Source: Cymbomonas tetramitiformis
Lineage: Eukaryota > Chlorophyta > Pyramimonadophyceae > Pyramimonadales > Pyramimonadaceae
Assembly (NCBI GenBank): GCA_001247695.2
Contig: LGRX02012658.1
Location: forward strand, 1 to 41,134
Direction: 5' to 3'
Length of the DNA: 41,134 nucleotides
Shown here: positions 1-10,294 of the stretch, piece by piece
How the letters are laid out: every line of letters begins with the position of its first letter
Position numbering within the stretch: the stretch's first letter is position 1
Translations under genes and position numbers: made by a program
The notes under the pieces: model-generated
The model's input: only the letters and a program-made list of their open reading frames with translations
Database searches by the model: none
Told to the model about the DNA's origin: nothing

Positions 1-299
1 ACCTTGCAGAGCGCGTATGCTCCACCTGCGAAGTGCAGATGGACAGCAGCAAGCTGGTAACAACCTTGCAGAGCGCGTATGCTCCACCTGCGAAGTGCAG
101 ATGGACAGCAGCAAGCTGGTAACAACCTTGCAGAGCGCGTATGCTCCACCTGCGAAGTGCAGATGGACAGCAGCAAGCTGGTAACAACCTTGCAGAGCGC
201 GTATGCTCCACCTGCGAAGTGCAGATGGACAGCAGCAAGCTGGTAACAACCTTGCAGAGCGCGTATGCTCCACCTGCGAAGTGCAGATGGACAGCAGCC
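1..299. repeat. 62-bp tandem repeat, about 4.8 copies, cut by window start
   Basis: Copies begin at 1, 63, 125, 187 and 249 and are almost identical; each starts ACCTTGCAGAGCGCGTATGC. The last copy breaks at about 299. The unit is not a multiple of three and lacks stop codons on the + strand, so the array stays open while passing through all frames; this produces apparent Cys-rich ORFs that I do not regard as genes. The array continues beyond the left edge. Confidence 0.95.
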
Positions 300-544
300 A
301 GATGCACCAAGCCTATGGATATACTGCCGCCGGGACGAGAGGTGAGCGGATCCCGGTGCAGAAGGGGCTCCGAGCTGCAGGGAGGTCCGCATAGCTATTT
401 CCCGGAGTTTCCCTGAGCCAAACTTCGCCGAGCACCTGGGCGCGGCTGGGTGCAGGGCGCGAGACGACGATGGGAGCGCAACGATTTAGCGCCGGCGGGG
501 AACAGGGTGCACGGGGTCAAGAACAGACCCGACTTTCTCGCACG
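300..544. other. GC-rich stretch without recognised feature
   Basis: No convincing coding, RNA or repeat signal was seen between the 62-bp array and the minus-strand gene remnant; open frames here have poor protein character. Confidence 0.4.
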
Positions 545-1825
545 CTACGCCAACGTTTCGGGCAGACGCTGCACCAGGAAGGGACATCCGTGGGCATCAT
601 TTTCCCCCAGGAATCGCCTGAGGTATTCAAGGCAGTTTAATCCAGGGGGCGTGTCGCCGAATCGGTTCGTCGCGTCCCCGGGATCACACCTGGTACAAAG
701 CTTCCAAAGGCACGCGGAGAGGGGTCCCGTCCTCCCTCAAGATCGTGCCAAGCTCTGCGAAGCCGTGCGCGTACTTCCCAACGTCCTCGTCATACTCCCC
801 AGGGAGCAGCTTTGTGGGCCCGAGTGCTGCCACGTGGCGCCACAGAGGCGGATGCGGCCGGTGCCAGAAAAACTGTGTCCTGATCAACTTTAGGAGTTCA
901 GTTCGCCCCAGAGATTCTGTCTCATCATCTGCTGGGTAGTGCAGCGTCCATTGCTCCTCCCTCTCATCCTCCTCCTGCAAGGCGGCGTACACCGAGTAGT
1001 AGTGCAAGAGGCGAGACGGCAGGGCAGGTGAAACAGGTCAAGGAACTTTTAGGGACGTTGCACTTTGTCCACTTGCTTGCGATGGACTAGAAGTGATACG
1101 CTTGCGGTGGGCCTGCCCACTGCGCTGCGCGAGCCCGCTGCGCGCTTCCTGTTGCGCTGAGCAGCATAGTGCCGCGGCTTCTTGGATGCGAGACCTTGGC
1201 GTTGCGCTTCTGCTGCAATGCGCTCAAACACGCAAGGAGCTGGCGCTACAGCACTTTGGGCGCGGGAATCGCCGGGAGCTGGGCCGGAAGGACGCATGAA
1301 GGGCCGGCATTATCTCACGCACAAAGCGCGAAGTGAGCCGCGGGCAGGGCACTGCCCGTAGACATACCTCGTAGGGCGATAAGGCTGTGTAAACTCCCTC
1401 CTGCGGATACAGCGCAGCGAAGTATGCGGCTCGGCCCCACCGCACCTGTATGTTGACACCGCGTCTTAGCCGCCTGCGAAGGGCCCTCAAGAGGGAAGGG
1501 AGGGGGGACCACGCGCAGGTAACGATAAAGGGCGCGCACCAGCACAAAGTGACTACTCCTGCTACTCACGTCGGCCAGAGTGAGCCGCGGGCAGTTCTGG
1601 GAGCTGTATTCTTCCGAGCTAAAGTGTGACGCCCACTGTCTCTGATTGTCGACCGTCCTCGCGAGATCCATCGAGAAAGGCTCCGTGTCAGCTTCGTAAG
1701 GATGCCTGTCAGCGCCAAGTACGCCAGAAGTGTCAGCTCGAGGGGTAAATTCCAAATCCGCTACCACGAGGTCGGAGAAAGCATCTGGGCTATCCGAACG
1801 TCCAGGCAGGCTGTTGCGTCGTGGA
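545..1825 (-). pseudogene. damaged multi-exon protein gene remnant, unknown function
   Basis: I do not recognise this protein. Reading the minus strand, a first coding block lies at about 1570-1825 and ends at a GAC|GTGAGT donor. A second block (1368-1473) follows a CAG acceptor, reads ...RWGRAAYFAALYPQEGVY... and ends GAG|GTATGT. A third starts after a CAG acceptor at 974, reads EEDEREEQWTLHYPADDETE... and continues to about 690. Blocks two and three join in phase 0. Beyond 690 the same protein style continues (...RFLGENDAHGCPFLVQRL...) to a TAG at 545-547, but in a shifted frame, so one extra or missing base lies near 688. The join between blocks one and two is also out of phase. The remnant looks like a decayed gene, or a live gene with sequence errors; it could belong to an old element. 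No catalytic motif was identified. Confidence 0.45.
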
Positions 1826-3010
1826 ATGCTGCGTGCAGTGTGCTATGTACGGGGCGGCGAGGATCGCCACAATAAGCTTCTGGAGAAAATTGTCGTGAGT
1901 GCATCTGGATTCTAGTAAGGTGAAAAGAAGGCACAGAGAGAGAGCGTCGTGAGACAAACGACCAATAAGGTAGTGCGCCTTCCAAGTCTTCCCAAACTTC
2001 GGAGGATGTGCGCAAAAGCCTACGGTCTTGCGAAGACGAGATTAAAACATGGTGAATATGAGTCAATAAATCACAAGCTCAGCGCCGCAGTGTTATGATA
2101 ACCTGCAACTGTAGCTCGCTGGACAGTGCTTACCGAGCAATAGCTGAAACTGATCGTCGCACGTTGAGAGGCGCTGACATGTGTCAAGTGCTATACGAGA
2201 GTCACCGTGCAAGCGTCGTTTCACAAATTCTTAGAAAATCCTGTTTGCAAACGCAAGAGCCTTCTTGGCATAGGCAGACTGACAAGCTGACGGGCTGTGA
2301 TGCTCACTGGTTCCAAGCAGAGAAACGCAACAAGCAAAGGGCGGTAAGCATAGTTGCATCCTTGCGAAGCATATGATAAGCAAAAACTACTGCAAATATA
2401 GATAATACGAGTGCGTACTGTGATAAATATAAGTTCCTTCGAATCCAGTTTGCGGAGCACGTCGCGCAAGCTATCCCATCACTGACGACAGGATACCTTC
2501 GTCATCCGTAGCTCTCGGTCTGCCGTGAGACAATCATAGAGCGAGTAAATATATATATATATCCGGGTTTTACAGGATGAACGAATATGCTTTAACTCTA
2601 CCGCGCTGAGCACCAGTACGCGTGCCCTACATGTACCTGCGACAGCCCACAGCACTTCGCAAGAAGTGAAAGTTACAAGAACACCTGAAGAAATGCTTCG
2701 CCACGTACAATATAATTCTCGCAGCTCACGCTTATTCTGTTTTGCTCTCGGACAATACGAAAGTTCACCCGCTCTCAACTCCGCGTCCCTCTTTGCAAGC
2801 TTTCGCTTGCTCGTAATCCGATCACCCGACCGTCGCGTGATGCTCATGCTGTTGTGAAGGGAAATACAGGAGGGAATAGACAGCGTTTATTCCGCTTGCG
2901 TTCGGTTGGCTTCATCGCTTCGTATTTTCTTGGGAAGCCCAAACTCGAACTGGGAACTTGACTTGCTCGCCTTGGGATCAAACGAAAGATTGCTTGGGAT
3001 CAGGAATTCC
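1826..3010. other. intergenic, only a short TA microsatellite seen
   Basis: Several short frames are open but none has coding character. A (TA)n run sits near 2549-2562. Nothing else was recognised. Confidence 0.4.
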
Positions 3011-3065
3011 TACCGAATGCCGAAGCCGCGCGCACCCGTATCGCGATGAGCTTCGGCATTCGGTA
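3011..3065. repeat. inverted repeat, 16-bp perfect arms
   Basis: TACCGAATGCCGAAGC at 3011-3026 is exactly complementary to 3050-3065, with a 23-nt GC-rich loop. No flanking duplication was found, so it may be a hairpin element or a small palindrome. Confidence 0.85.
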
Positions 3066-3578
3066 TCCCTATGCTGCTCCGGTTGATTTTTGGAACCATC
3101 GTCGAAGATTGTGATGGCTCAAGGCGACATAGGGGCCTCCTGGGGACCCCATTTCCAATTTCCTTGCATGTACACATTGGGTTAGGAGTGATCTCGAAGA
3201 ATTTGTGTTGGTGTTGCGAATTTAGGCTGCCAAGGTTTTAATTTAGGGACGATATTGCTAACAAGGGCGTGGGCTTCCCCAAGGGGAATAATCTTGCCCA
3301 CCCCACGCTCCCACCCAACGCATGTGTCAACCTAATCAGGACCGAGTCAATGCATGGCAGGTACACACCACCGTACTACAACACGAGCCAAAATATACAA
3401 ACACGTTGCACCATTTAAACCCACCGAATCTACATCGTGCGACTACGTTTAACGCGCGGGGCTCAACATTCTTTTTGGCCGCGCAGGGCTCAACACACTT
3501 CCAAGTCAATCTGTTGACACCATATCCCCCACAAACTCGTGAGGCGTTGCAAGATGCCATTGCCCCTGCCCTACGAAT
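3066..3578. other. intergenic, nothing recognised
   Basis: AT/GC-mixed sequence with a C-rich patch near 3290-3320. No gene or repeat could be supported. Confidence 0.4.
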
Positions 3579-4332
3579 ACAAACTCAAACACATCCCCAT
3601 GGATGTATATTACCACCCACGGCCCCATCCCGCCATTCCCGCTCATCCCTAACCCAACCGCCCCACGCCACCCTCCCACTCAGCGCTCAGCCTTAAATCC
3701 CACACCCCCCTGTGGCCAACCCCTCAGGCCACCCCACCTCCACAGCAGGAGTTCGATGCCAACCGACCCATGGCGTTAATACAAACTCAAACACACCCCC
3801 GTGGATGTATATTACCACCCACGACCCCATCCCGCCATTCCCGCTCATCCCTAACCCAACCGCCCCACGCCACCCTCCCACTCAACGCTCAGCCAAGGCT
3901 CTATATCGATATTTCCGATAACCGATACTATCGATATATCGTATTTATCGCCGATTATCGGATTACAATATCAAACTATGGATTGTGCACATTTTTGCGT
4001 TCCATATTTAATTTATAACAAAATAAATATAAATGCTCAAATAATCGATTATTTATCGATTGTGCCGATTATCGATACCGTTTTTCGGATATCGGATTGT
4101 ATCGATACCGAAAATCCAAACCGATATAGAGCCCTGCGCTCAGCCTTAAATCCCACACCCCCCTGTGGGCAACCCCTCAGGCCACCCCACCTCCACAGCG
4201 GAAGTTCGATGCCAACCGACCCATGGCGTTAATACAGACTCAAACACACCCCCGTGGATGTATATTACCACCCACGACCCCATCCCGCCATTCCCGCTCA
4301 TCCCTAACCCAACCGCCCCACGCCACCCTCCC
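3579..4332. repeat. three direct copies of a 202-bp C-rich repeat
   Basis: The word ACAAACTCAAACACA and the following 100+ bp recur at 3579, 3781 and (as ACAGACTC) 4234. The first two are 202 bp apart. The second and third are 453 bp apart, which is 202 bp once the inserted 243-bp element and its 8-bp duplication are removed. The first copy is truncated on its left. The frames that stay open across the copies are an effect of the repeat. Confidence 0.9.
3894..4136. mobile_element. hAT-like MITE, 243 bp, 8-bp target duplication
   Basis: The element starts CAAGGCTCTATATCG and its other end, read inwards, is CAGGGCTCTATATCG, giving inverted termini of about 15 bp. It is flanked by CGCTCAGC at 3886-3893 and 4137-4144. 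The first copy of the surrounding 202-bp repeat shows the unoccupied site with one CGCTCAGC, which confirms the insertion. An 8-bp duplication and CAGGG-type ends are typical of the hAT superfamily. The interior is AT-rich, full of ATCGAT words, and has no transposase frame, so it must be mobilised in trans. Confidence 0.85.
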
Positions 4333-4404
4333 ACGGTCCCACGGTCGAGATTCCGATTTCAATTTCGGATTTCGTCGGGCAAGGCGACGTTCAATTAAAC
4401 GGTT

Positions 4405-4446
4405 TCGTCGGCGTGGGGGAGGGGGGAAGGGGGAAGGGAAGGGGGA
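4405..4446 (+). other. G-run tract, possible G-quadruplex
   Basis: Successive runs of four to six G separated by one to three A or T lie at about 4411-4446; another run of about ten G lies near 4593. Either could fold as a G-quadruplex; function is unknown. Confidence 0.5.
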
Positions 4447-4466
4447 TTGCCGAAGTTGTAAAAATG

Positions 4467-4737
4467 GTCTACGGGAGTGGTTTTGACCTGAAAAAAGTAA
4501 GTAACTAGGGCACATTCATGATGTTTTCTATGATGGTTGTCTAAGGGACCACTAGAACCCACTAGATAGCTAGATAGGGGGTGCGATAACCTAGGGGGGG
4601 GGGAGGTGTGGAACCCGCGCAGCCCGGCAACGAAGCGCGGTTGTAACGAAACTGTTCTACGGGAGCGGTTTTGACAGCTCCAAGACTTCCAAGAAGTAAG
4701 TAGCTGGCCCTACAAATTATTGCCCCATTCATCTACG
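4467..4737. other. short duplicated motif region
   Basis: The words TCTACGGGAG(C/T)GGTTTTGAC followed by AAGTAAGTA(A/G)CT occur twice, near 4468 and 4654, suggesting a diverged duplication of about 185 bp. No gene seen. Confidence 0.5.
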
Positions 4738-5010
4738 CATATGGACAGCGTATGGACATCGCAAGGACCCATATGGACAACCGTATGGACGGTCTGGACA
4801 GATTTCTGGCGAAACCTTGATGCATATGTAAGAACCATACGGACGACGCGTAATTGTGGTGTCCATATGAAAATGTCCCATGGACACCGTAAGGATTTCG
4901 TATGGACACCGTATGGACGACCGTATGGACACCGTATGGACAGAACACATGTCCACATGGTGTCCATACGCATGGACAGAGGCACTATCCAACCGCACGG
5001 TCACCGTATG
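4738..5010. repeat. left part of GTCC..GGAC palindrome array
   Basis: Dense copies of CGTATGGAC, often as ACCGTATGGAC every 11-12 bp, with inverted partners near the right side; a full palindrome GTCCATACGCATGGAC lies at 4962-4977. The array stops exactly where the LTR retrotransposon begins and resumes at 15819 beyond it, so it was one array before insertion. Confidence 0.85.
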
Positions 5011-5621
5011 TGTCAGGGTTATGACCGATGACATATGTGTCATACATGTCATACGTGTCATACCTGTCATACCATGTCATGTCATGTCATATATTATTAT
5101 GACAGTCGGTCATGTCATATATTATTATGACAGTCGACAGTATGGTCGATCATGACTGTACAGGTCGAGTCGCGTCATACATTTATGACAGTCGTCAGTA
5201 CGGTCGACTATGACATGTACAGTCATACCATTTGTCATTCACTCACCTTGAGTGACACCTGTCATCGAGAGGCCAGGTTGTGGCATCGAGATGACAAAGC
5301 AAGATGAAGTCTTGAAGAACCGAAAGTGTTCGGAGAAAACTCATCTTCGCTTCTAGCATGTTCTGAACAAGCATGCGAGTATCATATGGCTTATTCGTTC
5401 AGCCGATACTGATTGTTCAACCAATGCCTTGGGTTCACAACCCAATTGTGGTGGCATCTATGAGATGCGGGGCATTGCGTAAAATGAGGTAGCGTTGGGC
5501 TACAGCAGTCACTTCTGAAGAAGCACTGCACTCATATCCACACAGACGCTGCGTGAGCTATTAACGTTCCATAATAGCCTCGCTATATATCATATATCAT
5601 ATCGCTTCCAAGCGAACCCTT
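5011..5621 (+). repeat. 5' LTR
   Basis: Starts TGTCAGGGTTATGACC and ends near ...AGCGAACCCTT. It contains a GTCAT-rich microrepeat (5040-5090), two copies of a TATTATTATGACAGTCG word and TATA-rich sequence near 5580-5600 that could serve the promoter. The right copy is about 5 bp longer because of one more microrepeat unit. Confidence 0.93.
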
Positions 5622-5626
5622 AAGAG

Positions 5627-5639
5627 TGGTATTCTAATC
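5627..5639 (+). promoter_or_regulatory. candidate primer binding site
   Basis: TGGTATTCTAATC lies 5 nt after the 5' LTR. It begins TGG, as expected for pairing with a tRNA 3' CCA end. The tRNA was not identified. Confidence 0.45.
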
Positions 5640-7426
5640 GTCCACGCGACGAACGAGGACCTAAGTGTGCAGTGCAGCAAATAGAGATATATTGTATTTT
5701 TGTGTGTGCAACAGGTTCGCGGATCGCGTATACATACAGGCGCCCGCAGTCGCACATATAAGACATATATCGCATAACTACACTCGCTGCGGAATAAACA
5801 GCGGACGAAGTGCGCAGGAGATACCGTCGCTAACGCTTACGCTCGCATAATCACCGTCAGAGTATAACAGCGCAACAAGGTGTGCATACAGCATACAGAT
5901 CGCACATATGCGCTGCTATCATTCGCAAAATTGTACGATATGCGACATACTGACGCGCGGATGAACACATCGTCATCAGTGTGTGTTCCGTACGCGAAAT
6001 GGCATTCGTATCGTATGCCATGCATACCTGCGACAGAGATATGTTCATCATTCGCAGCGTGCACATCAGCGACTTAGATAAATTGCTACTCGCACTAATT
6101 TTCAGTGCAGTGTACGCATCAAAATCTCGTCATTTTAAATGGTTGCAAAAATCACTCGTCTACGCGCGCATGATGATTTTGCTTGACAGGATATATACAC
6201 ACCTGCTAGATTCATCATGATCGGATGACGCGCGATGATGGTATACATATATGCAGCATGCTACTTAAAATCTGTGATGCTTGCACATAAGAGATGATGT
6301 TTATCCATTCACTGGCAGATTTACATACAAGTTTGCAATCATATGGGTGTGCATCATATGCTGTGTGTGTAGCCACACACACACACATATAAGTAGATGA
6401 AATCAGATAAATATGGACGCTGTGCAATCACATGTCTGTGTACTATATGTTGTGTGTGTAGCCATATCACACACACACACACGCACACTTGCAGCATATA
6501 CTATCCATCGCATGCAGCGAGATGTACCATGCATTATTATACCATGCAACTATACCATGCAGCAGATTCCAATGTTCTGATGACCACACAAATACTTTTG
6601 ATCATCAGCATTATACTTATCAACAGCACAGTGATCTGTGCACAACATGTGTGTGCAGATCAGCACACACACACATACACTCATTTCACTTACAGCAATC
6701 ATTAATACACAGTGCATATACTTCTATATCATGCACACATTTTATTCTGAATGATTGCAATGTTGTAAATGTTACATACTTTATTATATTGTACAGCTTG
6801 ATCACGATAACAGCTGTAGTAAATAGAGCATAAGCATATTGCAATGAATGCTTCCTATATTCGAATCCATGTTGCAAAGGGTGCCTGACAGTAATCACAA
6901 CACCATAATTAGTTTGTCGTGCCCTGGTGGAGCCGAGATGCTCTCCAGGTAACATGTACATTCTATGGTGGATTACTTGAAGGAATGCTCACCTGAGCCT
7001 CATGTAAAATCAATCATTAACTCATTTCGTAATGAGATTATCATGGAATTACAACAATCCCTAAACTATATATATCATGTTAGATGTAATCAGTACGTGG
7101 TATGCTGACAATCTGCATGATAGGTTGTTAGGATATTGTGATATCCATAAAGATCTTGCAAAGTGTGTGTAAGTAAACACACACACACACACAATAGTAC
7201 TAATCAGCAGTACTATACACTGCACAAACACTAGCATTCATTATACATGTTGACAATACACTGACTCCAAGTGTAATGATTAAGTATTGTATCAATACAT
7301 AATACACAGATCCCACTTCCAAACACATGTGCGTGGAAGTGTCAGCGATGGCGATACATAAGGGAACAGGATCAAACAACATGCTGTAGGGCTGGATGGA
7401 GTTATCTCCAGACCCGAAGGCAAGAT

Positions 7427-7465
7427 ACTGCACCCATTAAACAGCTGGTAACTGTTGGGTGCAGT
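7427..7465. repeat. hairpin in retrotransposon leader
   Basis: ACTGCACCCA (7427-7436) pairs with TGGGTGCAGT (7456-7465), and AACAG/CTGTT continues the stem inside, around a CTGGTAA-like loop. Confidence 0.7.
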
Positions 7466-8586
7466 CCACTCGTCATTCCACACACTATCGCTGGAGCAAC
7501 ATCAATATCTACATTGCATTCTGACAGTTGATACAGATGATCACTTCACATGCATGTACCAACTCAGATCAGCAACCATACATGAATTGACAAAAGGTGG
7601 TTGTGGACATACATACACACAAACAATGTGTTGTGTAAAAACTGCTCAGATTACATCTAGCAGTGTCCAGATGTATTTGAACATAGAGATATCACTTGAT
7701 ATACTCGTTGTATACATCCAAATATATCTTAGGATCTGACACAACTGTGAATTCATTTACAGTTGATATATCTTAAATATCACCAGAGAGTGCATTTGCC
7801 TCCATGGGTTTCAATCAGTAAAACCCAGAAATGTGATCAACCTCAGATGTTGATATGCAGAATAATTCACTTTTATCCCATGAAATTTGTCATGTGCAAA
7901 GGTGAAGTGATTTGCAGTGCTTCTGTACTTTGCAGTCCACACACACACAGAGATATGTATATATATATATATATAGCCAAAAACGGCCAAAATGGGTAAA
8001 ATCCGTTTGCGATAGATTTGAAAATTGAAAATCGGACCCTATTTTATTTGATAATATGATTTTATACCTATTGAGGTATGAGAAAATCATAATGACACAT
8101 GTCATATCTCGTGTAACACCCTAGATATTAGGTGTGTAATATATAGGGGTGAACATATTGGCTGTAACGAAAAATCGGTCAAAATACAATACGTGTAATC
8201 TTTTGCAAATTCGGGATTGATTTTTTTTGCTATAATGGATATTTATCTATCAAATAACAATCCCTGAAAGACATAACACGTGTAACACCCTGTAACACCC
8301 TAATATTTGAATGTGTGTGTCAGGGGTGTAACGTACCCTCTGAAAATCACTTAACATTCACTTAGGTATTGAATGCAGTTTTGCTTAAAAATCTTTGCAA
8401 AAACGTTATACTGCTTATTTTTTACCTGTATTAGGGTTACTGATATCAAGTAACACCCTAAACACTGTATTGGGTAATAGGGCCACTGTAACCACACATG
8501 CCCTAAAATGCCGCCATTATTTGGAAAAACTTCGTTTTTTGGCATTATTATATCATGCTAAATCATCATAGACATGATAATACTAT

Positions 8587-8674
8587 GGGCAACAACCCTA
8601 AAACTGTAGGGCAACAACCCAAAAACTGCAGGGCTACAACCCAAGGACTGTAGGGCTGCAACCCTAAAACTGTA
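8587..8674 (+). repeat. 22-bp tandem repeat, four copies
   Basis: Four copies of a GGGC(A/T)(A/G)CAACCC...ACTG(T/C)A unit run head to tail about 215 bp before gag. The CCCTAAAA words inside resemble telomere repeats, but the period is 22 bp, so it is not telomeric. Confidence 0.85.
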
Positions 8675-8889
8675 ACAGCTGATTCCTATAAGGAATGCAT
8701 GCTGAATGAGGTATTGGCAATTGACAACTGCCACTGTATCACACACTTCCTTGAGGGGGGAAGAAGGTGGATATATGTACATGCATAACCTCATCATAAT
8801 ATACAGATATACCATATATAACATATAAATCACACACACTCAGTTAGACAATTAGCTGAAGGTATTTTTGTGCTGTGTTTTGTTTTTAG

Positions 8890-10294
8890 ATGGTTACTAT
8901 CGAAGAGGAAGAGCATGAGATTCCTGATATCAACCCAGATCATTCGACTTGGTTTTTCGACATACTTGGTTCATACGATGCATACAGTCGGTTTAAGGTT
9001 CCAAAGTGGATCGCTGGTTATGCCGATACACTAACCAGATATGACCACATAGGCTATTATGACAATGTCAGTCGCATGAAACCAGATATGAGCCGGTACA
9101 AGGATCCTGCCAATGAGCCTCAGGCACCAGAAACAGAGTATACAGCAGACAGTCCTCCGATGGTCTTTGTAGATCCAGATGCAGATACAGTACCAGCACC
9201 AGCTCCACCAGCTCCACCCAGTTTGGTCCCCAAGGTGAAAATGATGCCACCTAGGGAATTCAAATCAGGACAGGACGCAGAGGTCTGGTTGGAAACAGTG
9301 GACAGATATTTCCAGTTCACTTATCCAGGTGTCAATGATAAGGATTTGATCACAGTGTTTCTTACTCTCATACAGAATAACGACAGACACTATTTCCAGG
9401 TCGTGGCAAATCAACCAGATGCCACATTTGCAGGAATCAGAGGGATTTTCCTCAGACAGTTTGGTAACCCCCATAAAAGATCAGTGGCTAAAAAACACCT
9501 AATGTCACTGAAACAGGAAAACCAGACTTTTTCAGATTATCTACGCACATTCACTTCACTGGCTGCACTGGCAGCAGTTGAACTGGAAGATGTGTTGATA
9601 AAGGACAGATTCGTCAACAGCGTAGATCCGGAACTTCGCAGTTTCATTTACGATTCCTGACAGAAACAGAAAGGAATAATATGTCGTGGTCACTAACCAC
9701 ACAGATATTGCTTGATTTGAACTACGTCATTCACTCAAAGCAATCAGAAACCCTTCACTATCGGGGTCAGAAGGAGCAGTCATCTGGAGGTCCAGCCAAG
9801 AAGGATAAGGACAGAGGACGTGGCCAGAAGCCATATGACAGATCCAACAGAAATCGGAATTGGAATCAGAGTGGCAGCCAGAACTCCAATCAGAATCGGA
9901 ACAAAGGAAAAGGTGGTAAAGGCAAGGGCAAAGGAAAAGGAAAAGGACAATCACAGAAACAGAATCAGAATAAGACTTGCCATCGTTGTGATCGACCAGG
10001 TCACATCGAGAAGGATTGTTGGGCCACCACTACCAATGATGGAAAGCAGATCAAAGGCAAGCCACCAGCTCAGAATCCTTTTCAGAATCAGAGACAGCCA
10101 CAGAAGAATCAGGGTGCTAAGGATGGGTCTGGCAAACTCATCAATACGATCAACACCTTGGTCAAGGAACTGAAGAGTCAGCACAGCATCAATGCAGCAG
10201 TTGCAACTCCAGATCCAGTTCCATCAGCTCCAGCTCCTCAGGGAAACTCTCAGGGTACTGCGCAGGTACCGGTGTTGAGAGCACCCCGAGGGTA
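8890..10294 (+). pseudogene. gag: gag (capsid and zinc-knuckle nucleocapsid), frameshifted
   Basis: Gag forms the particle that packages the element's RNA. The first frame (8890-9660) carries an acidic N-terminus, a Pro/Ala linker and a retrotransposon capsid region (PREFKSGQDAEVWLETVDRY onwards). It stops at 9658-9660. The same protein clearly continues in another frame from about 9654 (...MSWSLTTQ...), so one base has been lost near 9650-9656. The second part is very basic, with Asn/Arg and Gly/Lys runs and a CCHC knuckle, CHRCDRPGHIEKDC, at about 9978-10019. It ends at a TAG at 10293-10295, where the pol frame, shifted relative to it, is already open. That second shift could be programmed frameshifting or another lesion. 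The start ATG lies just after a splice-acceptor-like TTTTTAG. Confidence 0.85.

Larger units (their letters stand above)
5640..8889 (+). other. long non-coding leader of the retrotransposon
   Basis: No convincing gene lies between the primer site and gag. The stretch holds GT..CA inverted microsatellites near 6365-6395 and 6450-6485, a (CA)n run near 7175, a hairpin at 7427-7465, a (TA)n run near 7956-7975 and a region (8110-8490) with repeated GTAACACCCT words. It ends in a T-rich tract and TTTTTAG immediately before the gag ATG, which looks like a splice acceptor, so some or all of the leader may be an intron. Confidence 0.6.

Noticed and set aside
3322..4398. Proline/histidine-rich frames
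   Set aside because: Translation of the 202-bp C-rich repeats and the MITE boundary; no coding character.
4720..5155. Met/Asp/Trp-rich frames in the palindrome array
   Set aside because: ATGGAC repeats translate as Met-Asp; they run into the LTR and are not conserved coding sequence.
8587..8674. Interstitial telomere repeat (CCCTAAA words)
   Set aside because: The true period is 22 bp and the words do not form a continuous heptamer array.
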